A stretch of DNA of 64,000 bases, taken from Nesterenkonia cremea (GTDB lineage Bacteria > Actinomycetota > Actinomycetes > Actinomycetales > Micrococcaceae). Positions within the stretch are counted from its first letter, which is position 1, and every line of letters begins with the position of its first letter. The stretch is from contig NZ_BMIS01000003.1 of NCBI RefSeq assembly GCF_014642675.1, forward strand, positions 62,001 to 126,000, written 5' to 3'. A model generated the notes under the pieces. The model was given only the letters and a program-made list of their open reading frames with translations, was not told where the DNA came from and did not search any database. Below, one piece after another: positions 8,413-17,109 of the stretch. Made by a program: the position numbers and the translations under genes.

Positions 8413-9284
8413 AAAACGATAGTGGTGTTACCGTTCCTCAGAACGCGGTCCTCGCAGTGCCACTTCACCGCACGGGAAAGTACCGAGCGCTCCACATCGG
8501 CGCCGTAGCGGGTCAGCTGAGCGACCTCGTCGGCGTGGGAGACGCGGATGACGTCCTGCTCGATGATCGGACCCTCGTCCAGGTCCTCGGTGACGTAGTG
8601 GGCCGTGGCTCCGATCAGCTTCACTCCGCGGTCCTTGGCCTTCTGATATGGGCCGGCGCCGATGAAGGCGGGCAGGAAGCTGTGATGGATGTTGATGATC
8701 GGCACGCCCACCCTCTCCAGGAAGTCCTCGGAGATGATCTGCATGTAGCGAGCCAGGACCACGAAGTCCACGTTGCCCTGCAGCAGCTCCAGGTGCTGAG
8801 CCTCTGCGGCGGCCTTGTCCCCGTTGACCACCGGGACGTGGACGAAGGGGATGCCGAAGGTGCGCACATCCTCGGCCAGGCCCGGGTGGTTGGAGACCAC
8901 CATGGCGATCTCCATGGGCAGCTCGCCGCGACGGTGGCGCCAGAGCAGATCCAGCAGGCAGTGGTCGGTCTTGGAGGCGAAGATCGCCACACGCTTGGGC
9001 TTATCGGCCTCGGTCAGCGACCACTCCATAGCGAAGCGCTGGGCCAGCCTCTCCTCCACGGCGGCCTCAACCTGCGGCTTGGCGGCCACGAGCCCGGGCA
9101 GGTGGAAGACGGTGCGCTGGAAGAAGCGTCCGCCCTCGACGCCGGTGGAGTACTGGTCCAGGCTGATGATGTTGCCGCCCAGCTCCGAGATCAGCTCGGA
9201 CACGGCGGCGACGATCCCAGGCTGATCGGGGCAGCTGATGATCAGCCGAGCGATGTCCTGACCCTGCGTGGTGGATGAACTCAT
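8409..9284 (-). CDS. purU: Formyltetrahydrofolate deformylase
   Basis: 291 aa. It hydrolyses 10-formyl-THF to THF and formate, balancing one-carbon pools and supplying formate for purine synthesis. An N-terminal ACT domain (about residues 10-80) senses amino-acid effectors. The C-terminal formyltransferase-like domain has the catalytic Asn198/His200 (INIHHSFLP) and Asp236 (TEDLDEGPII). Full length for the family. ATG start; upstream lie tRNA-Asn and its terminator, so purU has its own promoter region. Downstream, its stop overlaps the candidate iron box of the siderophore-reductase gene. Confidence 0.95.
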   Translation of the reverse strand: MSSSTTQGQDIARLIISCPDQPGIVAAVSELISELGGNIISLDQYSTGVEGGRFFQRTVFHLPGLVAAKPQVEAAVEERLAQRFAMEWSLTEADKPKRVAIFASKTDHCLLDLLWRHRRGELPMEIAMVVSNHPGLAEDVRTFGIPFVHVPVVNGDKAAAEAQHLELLQGNVDFVVLARYMQIISEDFLERVGVPIINIHHSFLPAFIGAGPYQKAKDRGVKLIGATAHYVTEDLDEGPIIEQDVIRVSHADEVAQLTRYGADVERSVLSRAVKWHCEDRVLRNGNTTIVF

Positions 9285-9320
9285 GGGAACGCCTCTCTAT
9301 GTCCGCTATGTCATAGAAAA

Positions 9321-9348
9321 GACCCCCACCCCCAGAGGGGTGAGGGTC
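9321..9348 (-). terminator. Rho-independent terminator of tRNA-Asn
   Basis: Stem GACCC-x-CACCCC / GGGGTG-x-GGGTC with one internal mismatch and a 4-nt loop. In the minus direction it is followed at once by TTTTCTATG, a T-run placed for termination just after the tRNA. Confidence 0.75.
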
Positions 9349-9357
9349 TCTCTCCTG

Positions 9358-9429
9358 CTCCCCCAGCTGGATTCGAACCAGCAACCCCTCGATTAACAGT
9401 CGAGTGCTCTGCCGTTGAGCTATGGAGGA
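9358..9429 (-). tRNA. tRNA-Asn (GTT)
   Basis: Cloverleaf with acceptor stem TCCTCCA/TGGGGGA, D-arm GCTC/GAGC, anticodon arm CTCGA-CTGTTAA-TCGAG, T-arm TGCTGG-TTCGAAT-CCAGC and discriminator G. The CCA end is not encoded. 72 nt. Confidence 0.96.
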
Positions 9430-9591
9430 TTGCGACCAGAAAAGCTTAGCAGGAGATCCGCCGCAGGTAAAAATCCTACCGTCTCCCCTCCGGCTTCCCA
9501 CTCTGGGGCGGATCAAGCCCGCCGCATGTGTCGGGCTCCTGGAAAACCGCCGCTGAGGAGCGCAGCTCCCGGGGATTCAACCCTTCTGGCG

Positions 9592-10056
9592 TCAGTCCCG
9601 GAGCCAGCGGCCCATGGTCATCACGTCCTGGGGTTCGTATCCCAGGCCGCGGTAGAACTCCTGGACGGCGTGGTTCTCCGCACGGACCATGAGCATGAGC
9701 TTGCGGACTCCGCGGCCCTCCAACCACTGCTCCGCGGCCCGGATGAGCTGGGCGCCGATGCCGCGGCCGCGCAGCGCCTCATCCACCGCTACGTAGTAGA
9801 CCCAGCCGCGGTGGCCGTCCTCCCCCACCAGGGCGGTGCCCGCCACCGACGACGCCGACCCGCCCGGGTCCTCCACCCACAGCACAGTGGAGGCCGGACT
9901 GCGCAGCGCCTGCATGCAGTCGGCCACAGGATCATTCCAGGGACGGGTCAGCCCGGCGGTCTGCCAGAGCGCGGCTGCCTCTTCGGCCCGCTCCTCAGGC
10001 AGCGGATCCTGGATCTGCACAGTGATCTCCCTCAGGTACGCCTGTTGATCAGCCAT
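9592..10056 (-). CDS. GNAT family acetyltransferase (YpeA-like)
   Basis: 154 aa, a single GNAT domain that would transfer acetyl from acetyl-CoA. The pyrophosphate-binding loop is RGRGIGAQL (about residues 96-104), followed by FYRGLGYEPQDVM. The N-terminal LTRPWNDPVAD segment is characteristic of the YpeA subgroup. The acceptor is unknown. It follows the SDR gene on the same strand after a 9-bp gap, so the order dapE-SDR-GNAT looks like one transcription unit. Confidence 0.82.
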   Translation of the reverse strand: MADQQAYLREITVQIQDPLPEERAEEAAALWQTAGLTRPWNDPVADCMQALRSPASTVLWVEDPGGSASSVAGTALVGEDGHRGWVYYVAVDEALRGRGIGAQLIRAAEQWLEGRGVRKLMLMVRAENHAVQEFYRGLGYEPQDVMTMGRWLRD

Positions 10057-10065
10057 CGGCGACCT

Positions 10066-10773
10066 TCAGGCGCTGACCGGACGGATGGCCAGCTCCTCCA
10101 CCATGGAGGCCTCGGGCATATCAACGGCCACGCGCACTGTGGCCGCCACCGATGCAGGGGCGATGTAGCGGGCGCCGTCGTAGTCGGTGTTTCCCATGGA
10201 CTCCTGCATGGCCACCTGCATATCGGTGTCCACACGGCCCGGGTGGATGCTGGTCACGCGGACGGTGCCGCGCTCCTCGGCGCGCAGGGCATCGGTGAAG
10301 GCACGCAGGGCGAACTTGCTGCCCGAGTACAGGGCCCCGCCGGCACGGGAGCTGTAGCCGGAGCCGGAATTGATGGTGATGACCTGACCACGGGCGGCCC
10401 GCAGAGCCGGAAGACTCAGACGGGTCAGCTCAGCCACGGCGAAGACGTTGAGCTCGAACATCTTCCGCCATTCGGCCAGCGGCGCTTCCGCCACTGGGCG
10501 CATCCAGGCCAGACCGGCCGAATGCACCACTACGTCGAGGGTCTCGACGCCGGCCTGCTTCCAGGCCACGGCAAGCGCCTCGGCGTCGGCCAGATCAGCC
10601 AGGAAGGGCTGCGCCGTACCGCCGGCGGCCTGGACCTCGGCGATGACGGAGTCCACTCGGGCGGCGTCGGTGCCGCCGATCAGCAGGTGATGGTCCTCGG
10701 CCAGGTCCAGCGCCACAGCGCGGCCGATGCCGCGGGATCCTCCGGTGACCAGTGCTGTCTTCGTCGTCGTCAT
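10066..10773 (-). CDS. Short-chain dehydrogenase/reductase
   Basis: 235 aa classical SDR. The cofactor motif is TGGSRGIG (residues 10-17). The structural NNAG position reads VVHSAG, the catalytic serine is in INSGSGYSS, and the active-site YxxxK is YSGSK. These indicate NAD(P)-dependent oxidation or reduction of an alcohol/carbonyl; the substrate cannot be told. Its start overlaps the dapE stop by 4 nt (ATGA), so it is co-translated with dapE, though no role in lysine synthesis is implied by the family. Confidence 0.85.
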   Translation of the reverse strand: MTTTKTALVTGGSRGIGRAVALDLAEDHHLLIGGTDAARVDSVIAEVQAAGGTAQPFLADLADAEALAVAWKQAGVETLDVVVHSAGLAWMRPVAEAPLAEWRKMFELNVFAVAELTRLSLPALRAARGQVITINSGSGYSSRAGGALYSGSKFALRAFTDALRAEERGTVRVTSIHPGRVDTDMQVAMQESMGNTDYDGARYIAPASVAATVRVAVDMPEASMVEELAIRPVSA

Positions 10774-11918
10774 GTGCCCACCCTAACCAGCCAGCGGTTC
10801 AGCGCGGTGTAACAGTCGCGGATCTGGGAGGCGGAGACGTGCTCGTCGTCGGTGTGGGCCAGCAGGGCGCTTCCGGCGGAGAAGTTCACAGCGGGCACCC
10901 CCAGTGCGGAGAACCGGGCCACATCGGTCCAGCCGTACTTCGGCATCGGGTCTCCGCCCACAGCGCGCAGGAAGTCCTGGGCGGCCGGGTGGTCCAGGCC
11001 CGGACGGGCACCCGGGGAGGTGTCGGTGATCTCGGTCTGCTCATCGGCCACGCCGGCGCTGCGCAGCACCTCGCGGACGTGCTCGTGGGCCTGCTCCTCG
11101 GTCTTGTCCGGGGCGAAGCGGTAGTTGATCTCCAGGACGCACTCATCCGGGATGACGTTGCCGGCGATGCCGCCGGTGATGGACACGGCGTTGAGCCCCT
11201 CGCGGTAGGCCAGCCCGTCCACATCCACGGTCTTGGGCTCGTAGGCCTCCAGGGCTGCCAGCACGGAGGCGGTGCGGTGGATGGCGTTCTGTCCCATCCA
11301 GGCTCGGCCCGAATGCGCGGCCGCTCCGGGGATGGTCACCCGCAGGCGGCAGGTGCCGTTGCAGCCGCCCTCCACCAGGCCGTCGGTGGGCTCCAGCAGG
11401 ACTGCGAAGTCGGCCTCCAGCAGCTCCGGGGAGCTGCGCAGCACCCGGCCCAGGCCCGATTTGGAGGCCTCGACCTCCTCATGGTCGTAGAAGACCCAGG
11501 TGACATCGCGCTCCAGGCTCTCCCCCGCGGTGACCGCCTGGGCCACGTCGGCGGCCAGCTTCAGCTGCAGCGCCACACCGGCCTTCATATCGACTGCGCC
11601 GCGGCCGTAGAGGATGTCCTCGCCGTCCTGGACCTCCCACGTGGGCGGGACGGTGCCGCGGGAGCCCTCAGTGGTGGGCAGCGGAACGGTGTCCAGGTGA
11701 CCGGCCAGCACGATCCGCTGATCGGCGCCGGTCTCGGTGCGGGCGATGACCGTATCGCCGTCGCGGTGGATGGTCAGGGGGCCGAGGGCACCGAGGGCGT
11801 GCTCGACGGCGTCGGCCAGTGCGGCCTCCTCGCCGGAGACGGAGCAGCAGGCGATCAGCTGCTCGGTCAGCAGCGCGGGATCGCCGGCCAGATCGAGCTG
11901 GGGAGCATCAGGTGACAT
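10770..11918 (-). CDS. dapE: Succinyl-diaminopimelate desuccinylase
   Basis: 382 aa M20 metallopeptidase that removes succinate from N-succinyl-L,L-DAP, the last succinylase-branch step before DAP epimerisation for lysine and peptidoglycan. Metal and catalytic residues are in place: His74 and Asp76 (AGHLDTVP), Asp110 (RGAVDMK), Glu147/Glu148 (DHEEVE), and a C-terminal histidine (LLAHTDDEH). It is divergent from dapD across 52 bp, while dapC lies about 3.7 kb away, so all three succinylase genes are in the window. Confidence 0.93.
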   Translation of the reverse strand: MSPDAPQLDLAGDPALLTEQLIACCSVSGEEAALADAVEHALGALGPLTIHRDGDTVIARTETGADQRIVLAGHLDTVPLPTTEGSRGTVPPTWEVQDGEDILYGRGAVDMKAGVALQLKLAADVAQAVTAGESLERDVTWVFYDHEEVEASKSGLGRVLRSSPELLEADFAVLLEPTDGLVEGGCNGTCRLRVTIPGAAAHSGRAWMGQNAIHRTASVLAALEAYEPKTVDVDGLAYREGLNAVSITGGIAGNVIPDECVLEINYRFAPDKTEEQAHEHVREVLRSAGVADEQTEITDTSPGARPGLDHPAAQDFLRAVGGDPMPKYGWTDVARFSALGVPAVNFSAGSALLAHTDDEHVSASQIRDCYTALNRWLVRVGT

Positions 11919-11970
11919 GGCTCCAGCCTAACCGGCACGAGGCGCGGTCTCGCCTTATAGGATGGGGCCC

Positions 11971-12930
11971 ATGAGTACTGAGAACGCATCCCGGATCGCC
12001 TCCGGCCACGGACTTGCCACTGTCACCACCGACGGAACCGTTCTGGACACCTGGTTCCCGGCCCCCGCACTCGCTCCGCTGAGCGAGAACACCGGCTCGG
12101 AGATCCTGGCCGATCTCGAGGGCGCCGTGAGCGAGGACGCCGGCCGCGGCGTGACCACCAAGGTGGTCTCCGCGGAGGCGAACCTGGATGAGGAGGCCGC
12201 CAGCACCGAGGACGTGTGGCTGCGCCTGCACCTGCTCTCCCACCGCCTGGTCCAGCCCCGGACCATCAACCTGGACGGCATCTTCGGCCACCTGACCAAC
12301 GTGGTGTGGACCAACTTCGGCCCCTGCGCCGTCGAGAACTTCGAGACCACCCGCCTGAAGCTGCGCAGGCGCGGCCACGTCACCGTCTACAGCATCGACA
12401 AGTTCCCGCGTCTGGTGGACTACGTGACGCCGAAGGGCGTGCGCATCGGCGACGCCGACCGCGTCCGCCTGGGTGCCCACCTCGCCGAGGGCACCACCGT
12501 CATGCATGAGGGCTTCGTGAACTTCAACGCCGGCACCCTGGGCACCTCCATGGTGGAGGGCCGCATCTCGGCCGGTGTGGTCGTGGGCGACGGCACCGAT
12601 GTGGGCGGCGGCGCCTCCATCATGGGCACCCTCTCCGGCGGCGGCAAGGAGAAGATCACCCTGGGCGAGCGCGTCCTGCTGGGCGCCAACGCCGGTGTGG
12701 GCATCTCCCTGGGCGATGACTGCCTGGTGGAGGCCGGCCTCTACGTCACCGCCGGCACCAAGGTCTCGGTGCTCAACGATGACCGGAGCGTGACCGCCGT
12801 GGTCAAGGCATCCCAGCTCTCCGGCGTTCCGGAGCTGCTGTTCGTCCGCGACTCCACCTCCGGTGCAGTCCTGGCGAAGCCCCGCAAGGGTCAGAAGGTG
12901 GAGCTCAACGAGGCTCTGCACAAGAACTGA
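11971..12930 (+). CDS. dapD: Tetrahydrodipicolinate N-succinyltransferase (actinobacterial DapD)
   Basis: 319 aa. It succinylates tetrahydrodipicolinate using succinyl-CoA, opening the succinylase route to DAP. An N-terminal domain is followed by a left-handed beta-helix with many hexapeptide turns (about residues 160-280, for example [20 protein letters not shown]), as in the mycobacterial type. The ATG at 11971 is preferred to one 9 nt upstream because AGGATGGGG lies directly before it. It shares a 52-bp divergent promoter region with dapE. Confidence 0.94.
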   Translation: MSTENASRIASGHGLATVTTDGTVLDTWFPAPALAPLSENTGSEILADLEGAVSEDAGRGVTTKVVSAEANLDEEAASTEDVWLRLHLLSHRLVQPRTINLDGIFGHLTNVVWTNFGPCAVENFETTRLKLRRRGHVTVYSIDKFPRLVDYVTPKGVRIGDADRVRLGAHLAEGTTVMHEGFVNFNAGTLGTSMVEGRISAGVVVGDGTDVGGGASIMGTLSGGGKEKITLGERVLLGANAGVGISLGDDCLVEAGLYVTAGTKVSVLNDDRSVTAVVKASQLSGVPELLFVRDSTSGAVLAKPRKGQKVELNEALHKN

Positions 12931-12941
12931 CCCACCCCTCT

Positions 12942-13931
12942 ATGACGCCGAGGAGAGACGAACGCCCTGTGGTGGCGACCCGCGAGATGGCCCGGCGCAA
13001 GCGACGGCGTCGGGCCCTCGTGGCCCTCGGGGTAGGCGCCGCAGTGGTCGCCGGGACCGGCTACGGCGCCTGGCGCTTCATCGATGACAACGAGTACCTC
13101 CTCGAGGAGGGCTGCTCGGTCACCGTGGGCGGAGAGGACTTCAGCCTGACCCCGGAGCAGGCCCGCACCGCCGCCGAGCTGAGCGCCGCCGCGGCGGACC
13201 GCGGCCTGGACCCGGAGGCCGCGGTGGACGCCGTCGCGATCTCTATGCAGGAGAACGAGCTCACAGCCCGCGACCTCGACGCCGAGGAGCAGGCCGCCGC
13301 ACAGGAGGCCGCAGACGCCGAGGCCGAGGAGGGCGAGGAGCCCACCGAACCGGACCCCGAATATTTCGCCCGCGGCGGTCCGCAATGGGACAACGGCGGC
13401 GAGCAGACCCACGGGACCCCCACCACCGTCCCGGAGTTCTTCTCTGCGCTGGAGGAGACCGAGGGCTGGAGCCCTGAGCTGGACATGGAGGAGACGGCCG
13501 AGCTTCTGGACCGCCCCCACAACGCCAGCTTCTACCCGCAGCACGAAGACCTGGCACGGGCCTTCGTCACCCCGCTGACCGGTCAGCAGCCGGTGGATAT
13601 GAACTGCGAGATCGCCCAGCAGGACGCCCCCGACGCCGACCCCGAGGGCTACGCCGAGAACCTCACCGCCACCTTCCCCAACCTGCTGGGTGAGGATGCC
13701 GTGGAGGCCACCGAGGACGGCGTCGTGATCACCGTTCCGGAGTCCGATGAGGCGGAGCAGGATCTGGAGTGGATGCTCGCACACTGGTCCCTCGCCGTGG
13801 CCCGCGACTACGGAGTCCAGGACGTCGGCGCCGGCGCCTACACCTGGCAGCGCGACTCCGCCACCTGGGACCGCACCCCCACCGCCGAGGAAGGCACCGT
13901 CCATCTGGACTTCACGCGCGACGAGGACTGA
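12942..13931 (+). CDS. Membrane-anchored hypothetical protein, lysozyme-like relict family
   Basis: 329 aa. A basic N-terminus (MARRKRRRR) precedes one transmembrane helix (about 26-45), then an extracytoplasmic domain. The block CSVTVGGEDFSLTPEQARTA followed by ...RGLDPEAAVDAVAISMQENEL resembles streptomycete proteins often labelled heavy metal transporter, whose fold looks transglycosylase-like (AYQES, then GLFQQRPSQGWGT). Here the second block is missing and an acidic insert (residues about 110-140) is present, so catalysis is unlikely. It follows dapD by 11 bp and is probably co-transcribed. A GTG 30 nt downstream is an alternative start. Confidence 0.7.
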   Translation: MTPRRDERPVVATREMARRKRRRRALVALGVGAAVVAGTGYGAWRFIDDNEYLLEEGCSVTVGGEDFSLTPEQARTAAELSAAAADRGLDPEAAVDAVAISMQENELTARDLDAEEQAAAQEAADAEAEEGEEPTEPDPEYFARGGPQWDNGGEQTHGTPTTVPEFFSALEETEGWSPELDMEETAELLDRPHNASFYPQHEDLARAFVTPLTGQQPVDMNCEIAQQDAPDADPEGYAENLTATFPNLLGEDAVEATEDGVVITVPESDEAEQDLEWMLAHWSLAVARDYGVQDVGAGAYTWQRDSATWDRTPTAEEGTVHLDFTRDED

Positions 13932-14035
13932 TCGTTTTCGTGCTGCCGCCCGCGTTCCGACGCCGAGGCGGTACTCTCGTCGGCGAAACCCCTCGCTCAC
14001 ACAGGGACCCTGGAGAGTGCCACCCCGGCCCCCTA

Positions 14036-14100
14036 GTGTGATCAGATGAGACCGTTATACGGCCCGACCTGCCCGGAATGACGCCACTATCTGATCACAC
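14036..14100. repeat. 65-bp element bounded by 12-bp perfect inverted repeats
   Basis: GTGTGATCAGAT at 14036-14047 is repeated in inverted orientation as ATCTGATCACAC at 14089-14100, with 41 bp between. It lies between the convergent dapD-downstream gene and gltA. It could be a paired operator, a stem-loop RNA or a relict miniature element; no clear target duplication flanks it. Confidence 0.55.
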
Positions 14101-14135
14101 CCCACCCGCGCACGACGCCGGTCGGCCCAGACACA

Positions 14136-14175
14136 GGAGAACCCCGCCTCACCCTGTGGTGAGGCGGGGTTCTCT
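14136..14175. terminator. Bidirectional hairpin terminator between convergent operons
   Basis: A 17-bp perfect stem (GAGAACCCCGCCTCACC at 14137-14153 and its complement at 14158-14174) with a CTGT loop. It sits between the dapD operon and the end of gltA. Confidence 0.85.
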
Positions 14176-14216
14176 GCAGCTCTGGGCGGCTGGGTCACCG
14201 GGGAGAGCGGATCAGC

Positions 14217-15497
14217 TCACGCCGGGTAGTCGCGCTGGCCCTCGCCGATGTAGATCTGGCGCGGGCGGCCGATCTTGGTGGCAGGGTCGTTGATCATCTC
14301 GCGCCACTGGGCGATCCAGCCGGGCAGACGGCCCAGGGCGAAGAGCGGGGTGAACATCTTCTCCGGGAAGCCCATGGCCTTGTAGATGAGGCCGGTGTAG
14401 AAGTCGACGTTCGGGTAGAGCTTGCGCTCGATGAAGTAGTCGTCCTCCAAGGCCTTCTGCTCCAGGCGCTGTGCGATCTCGAAGAGCTCGTCGTTGCCGC
14501 CGAGCTTGTTCAGGAGCTGATCGGCCAGACCCTTCACCACGCGGGCACGCGGGTCGTAGTTCTTGTAGACGCGGTGGCCGAAGCCCATCAGGCGGACGCC
14601 GTCCTCCCTGTTCTTGACCTTCTCCATGAAGGCCTCCGGAGTGACGTCGCCGCCCTGGATCTGGCGCAGCATCTTCAGCACGGCCTCGTTGGCGCCGCCG
14701 TGTGCCGGGCCGTAGAGGGCGTTGATGCCCGCCGAGATGGAGGCGAACATGTTCGCCTGGGAGGAGCCCACCAGGCGCACGGTGGAGGTGGAGCAGTTCT
14801 GCTCGTGATCGGCATGCAGGATCAGCAGCACGTCGAGCGCGCGGGCGACCTCGGGGTCGATCTCGTACTGCTCGGCGGGCACGCCGAAGCAGCCGCGCAG
14901 GAAGTTCTCCGTGATGGAGAGGTTGTTGTCCGGGTAGAGCATCGGCTGGCCCACGGACTTCTTGTAGGCGTAGGCAGCGATGGTCGGAACCTTGGCCAGC
15001 AGACGGTAAGTGGAGCGCTCGACCTGCTCGGCGTCGAAGGGATCCAGCGAGTCCGGGTAGTAAGTGGACAGCGCGGAGACCGCCGAAGAGAGCACCGGCA
15101 TCGGGTGGGCGTCACGGGGGAAGCCGGAGAAGAAGTCCTTCAGCTCCTCGTGCAGCAGCGTGTGCCGGCGGGTGACGCTGTCGAAGTCGGCCAGCTGCTC
15201 CGCGGTGGGCAGGTCGCCGTGGATCAGCAGGTAGGAGACCTCCAGGAAGGTGGAGTTCTCCGCGAGCTGCTCGATCGGGTAGCCGCGGTAGCGCAGGATA
15301 CCCTCGTCACCGTCGATGTAGGTGATCGCGGACTTGGCGTTGGCGGTGTTCATGAAGCCGGGGTCGTAGGTGACGGCACCGGTGGTCTTCAGCAGTGGTC
15401 CGATGGCGAGACCGTCGTTGCCTTCGACGGCATTCTCCACGGGGAGATCAAGATCGTGGTCCTGATAGTGCAGCTTCGCTGCTGTCTGCTCAGTCAT
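14217..15497 (-). CDS. gltA: Citrate synthase
   Basis: 426 aa hexameric-type citrate synthase condensing oxaloacetate and acetyl-CoA, the entry step of the TCA cycle. Catalytic histidines lie in HADHEQNCSTSTVR and GPAHGGANEAV, and the aspartate in PNVDFYTG; the arginine-containing GFGHRVYKNYDPRA block is intact. The ATG at 15497 is chosen because AAGGAG lies 6 nt upstream (a longer frame starts 7 codons earlier). It is transcribed alone from a 108-bp region downstream of dapC. Confidence 0.96.
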   Translation of the reverse strand: MTEQTAAKLHYQDHDLDLPVENAVEGNDGLAIGPLLKTTGAVTYDPGFMNTANAKSAITYIDGDEGILRYRGYPIEQLAENSTFLEVSYLLIHGDLPTAEQLADFDSVTRRHTLLHEELKDFFSGFPRDAHPMPVLSSAVSALSTYYPDSLDPFDAEQVERSTYRLLAKVPTIAAYAYKKSVGQPMLYPDNNLSITENFLRGCFGVPAEQYEIDPEVARALDVLLILHADHEQNCSTSTVRLVGSSQANMFASISAGINALYGPAHGGANEAVLKMLRQIQGGDVTPEAFMEKVKNREDGVRLMGFGHRVYKNYDPRARVVKGLADQLLNKLGGNDELFEIAQRLEQKALEDDYFIERKLYPNVDFYTGLIYKAMGFPEKMFTPLFALGRLPGWIAQWREMINDPATKIGRPRQIYIGEGQRDYPA

Positions 15498-15605
15498 GGG
15501 TCTCCTTATCAGACACACACAGATAGGGCTCGGGTGCGGGGCACTTTACTGAACAACCTACCTGTTACCTGTGCCATAGTGCTACTTGCATTACACAGCG
15601 GCGAA

Positions 15606-16745
15606 TCAGCTGGTCAGGCGGCTGACAGCGGCCTCTATGCGCTCGTCAGTGGCCGTCAGTGCGACCCTGATATAGCCGTTGCCGTGCTCGCCGTAGAAGA
15701 CGCCCGGACCGACCACGATCCCTCGCTCAGCCATGCGGGACACCAAGCTCCAGGTGTCGGCCGCAGTGGCCGCCGAGGGGTCGGTCTGGGCATCTCGGCA
15801 CCACAGGTAGAGACCGGCCACGGAGTGCTCGATCTCCAGACCTGCCGCCTTCAGCGCGGGCACGAGCCTCTGCCGGCGCGCCCGGTAGAGCTCGCGCTGC
15901 TCCTCGACGTGCTGCTCATCGGTGAGCGCTACGCGCAGCGCCTCCTGGACCGGTGCGGGCATGATCATCCCGGCATGCTTGCGGGTGTTGACCAGACCGG
16001 CGATCAGCTCGGGGCAGCCGGCGGCGAAGGCCGCGCGATATCCGGCCAGGTTGGACTGCTTGGAGGCGGAGTAGACCGCCAGCAGCCCGCCGTGGTCCGG
16101 CGTCCCCTCCTCGGATCCGCTGACCCGCGGGTCCAGCACGGAGGGGACGTCCTCCACCTCCCAGGGAAGTTCGGCGTAGCACTCATCAGAAGCCACCACA
16201 GCACCGATCCGCCGGGCCAGCGCGACGACCTCGCGCATCCACTCGGCGCTGTCCACGCGTCCGGTGGGGTTGCCGGGAGAGTTCAGCCAGATCAGCTTCA
16301 CCCGCTGCAGGATGTCCTCGTCGAGCCCCAGCGGATCCTCCACGGCCATATGCCCGGCTCCGGCGATCTGTGCGCCGATGTCGTAGGTCGGGTAGGCCAC
16401 CAGCGGGCGCAGGACCAGGTCCCCCTCCCCCAGGCCGAGCAGCGTGGGCAGCCAGGCCACCAGCTCCTTGGAGCCGACAGTGGGCAGCACGGCTTCCGGA
16501 TCCAGCCCGGGAACACCCCGACGCCGGGCGAACCAGTCCGCCACAGCCTCACGCAGCTCACGGCGTCCGTGGGTGGTGGGGTATCCGGGGGCGTCGGCGG
16601 CGGCGGCCAGGGCCTCGCGGACCACCGGCGGGGTGGGATCCACAGGAGTGCCGATGGAGAGGTTCACCGCACCGCCGTCGTGCTGTTCGGCCTGCTCCTT
16701 ATACGGAGCCATGGCGTCCCAGGGGTAGTCAGGCAGAATGAGCAC
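15606..16745 (-). CDS. dapC: Succinyldiaminopimelate transaminase
   Basis: 379 aa class I PLP aminotransferase that makes N-succinyl-L,L-DAP from the keto intermediate. The N-terminus (ILPDYPWDAMAPYK) is characteristic of actinobacterial DapC. NSPGNPTGR and the PLP lysine in YSASKQSN are present, as is the C-terminal arginine in GYIRVAL. The frame is open upstream into the ferredoxin gene; the GTG at 16745, 2 nt after the ferredoxin stop with GGAG just before it, is the sensible start. The fdxA-dapC pairing is common in actinobacteria. Confidence 0.93.
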   Translation of the reverse strand: MLILPDYPWDAMAPYKEQAEQHDGGAVNLSIGTPVDPTPPVVREALAAAADAPGYPTTHGRRELREAVADWFARRRGVPGLDPEAVLPTVGSKELVAWLPTLLGLGEGDLVLRPLVAYPTYDIGAQIAGAGHMAVEDPLGLDEDILQRVKLIWLNSPGNPTGRVDSAEWMREVVALARRIGAVVASDECYAELPWEVEDVPSVLDPRVSGSEEGTPDHGGLLAVYSASKQSNLAGYRAAFAAGCPELIAGLVNTRKHAGMIMPAPVQEALRVALTDEQHVEEQRELYRARRQRLVPALKAAGLEIEHSVAGLYLWCRDAQTDPSAATAADTWSLVSRMAERGIVVGPGVFYGEHGNGYIRVALTATDERIEAAVSRLTS

Positions 16746-16747
16746 GC

Positions 16748-17068
16748 TCAGTGCTCCTGCGGCGGGAGGGCGGCGATGATCTCGTGATCCTTCTCGATCA
16801 GGCCGAGCTTGGCCGCACCGCCGGGGGAGCCGACGTCGTCGAAGAACTCGACGTTGGCCCGGTAGTACTCCGACCACTCCTCGGGAAGATCATCCTCATA
16901 ATAGATGGCCTCCACGGGGCAGACGGGCTCACAGGCCCCGCAGTCCACGCATTCGTCCGGGTGGATGTAGAGCGACCGTTCACCCTCATAGATGCAGTCC
17001 ACCGGGCACTCATCGATGCAGGCCTTATCCTTCAGGTCCACACAGGGCAGGGCGATGATGTAAGTCAT
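16748..17068 (-). CDS. fdxA: Seven-iron ferredoxin
   Basis: 106 aa. Cysteines 9, 17, 21, 25, 40, 43, 46 and 50 follow the bacterial 7Fe pattern that binds one [3Fe-4S] and one [4Fe-4S] cluster (CIDECPVDC and CVDCGACEPVCP). It is a cytoplasmic low-potential electron carrier; its redox partner is unknown. Start ATG at 17068 behind AGAGGAG. The frame remains open upstream, but that part reads as a shadow of the next gene. Followed immediately by dapC. Confidence 0.94.
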   Translation of the reverse strand: MTYIIALPCVDLKDKACIDECPVDCIYEGERSLYIHPDECVDCGACEPVCPVEAIYYEDDLPEEWSEYYRANVEFFDDVGSPGGAAKLGLIEKDHEIIAALPPQEH

Positions 17069-17109
17069 GGACTCCTCTGTCTTTCGAGGGTTGGGGTGCG
17101 CGGTCCAGT

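Noticed and set aside
14574..16787. 737-residue plus-strand ORF opposite gltA and dapC
   Set aside because: It lies across two well-supported genes, is rich in Gly/Val/His/Gln as expected of antisense high-GC frames, and has no domain.
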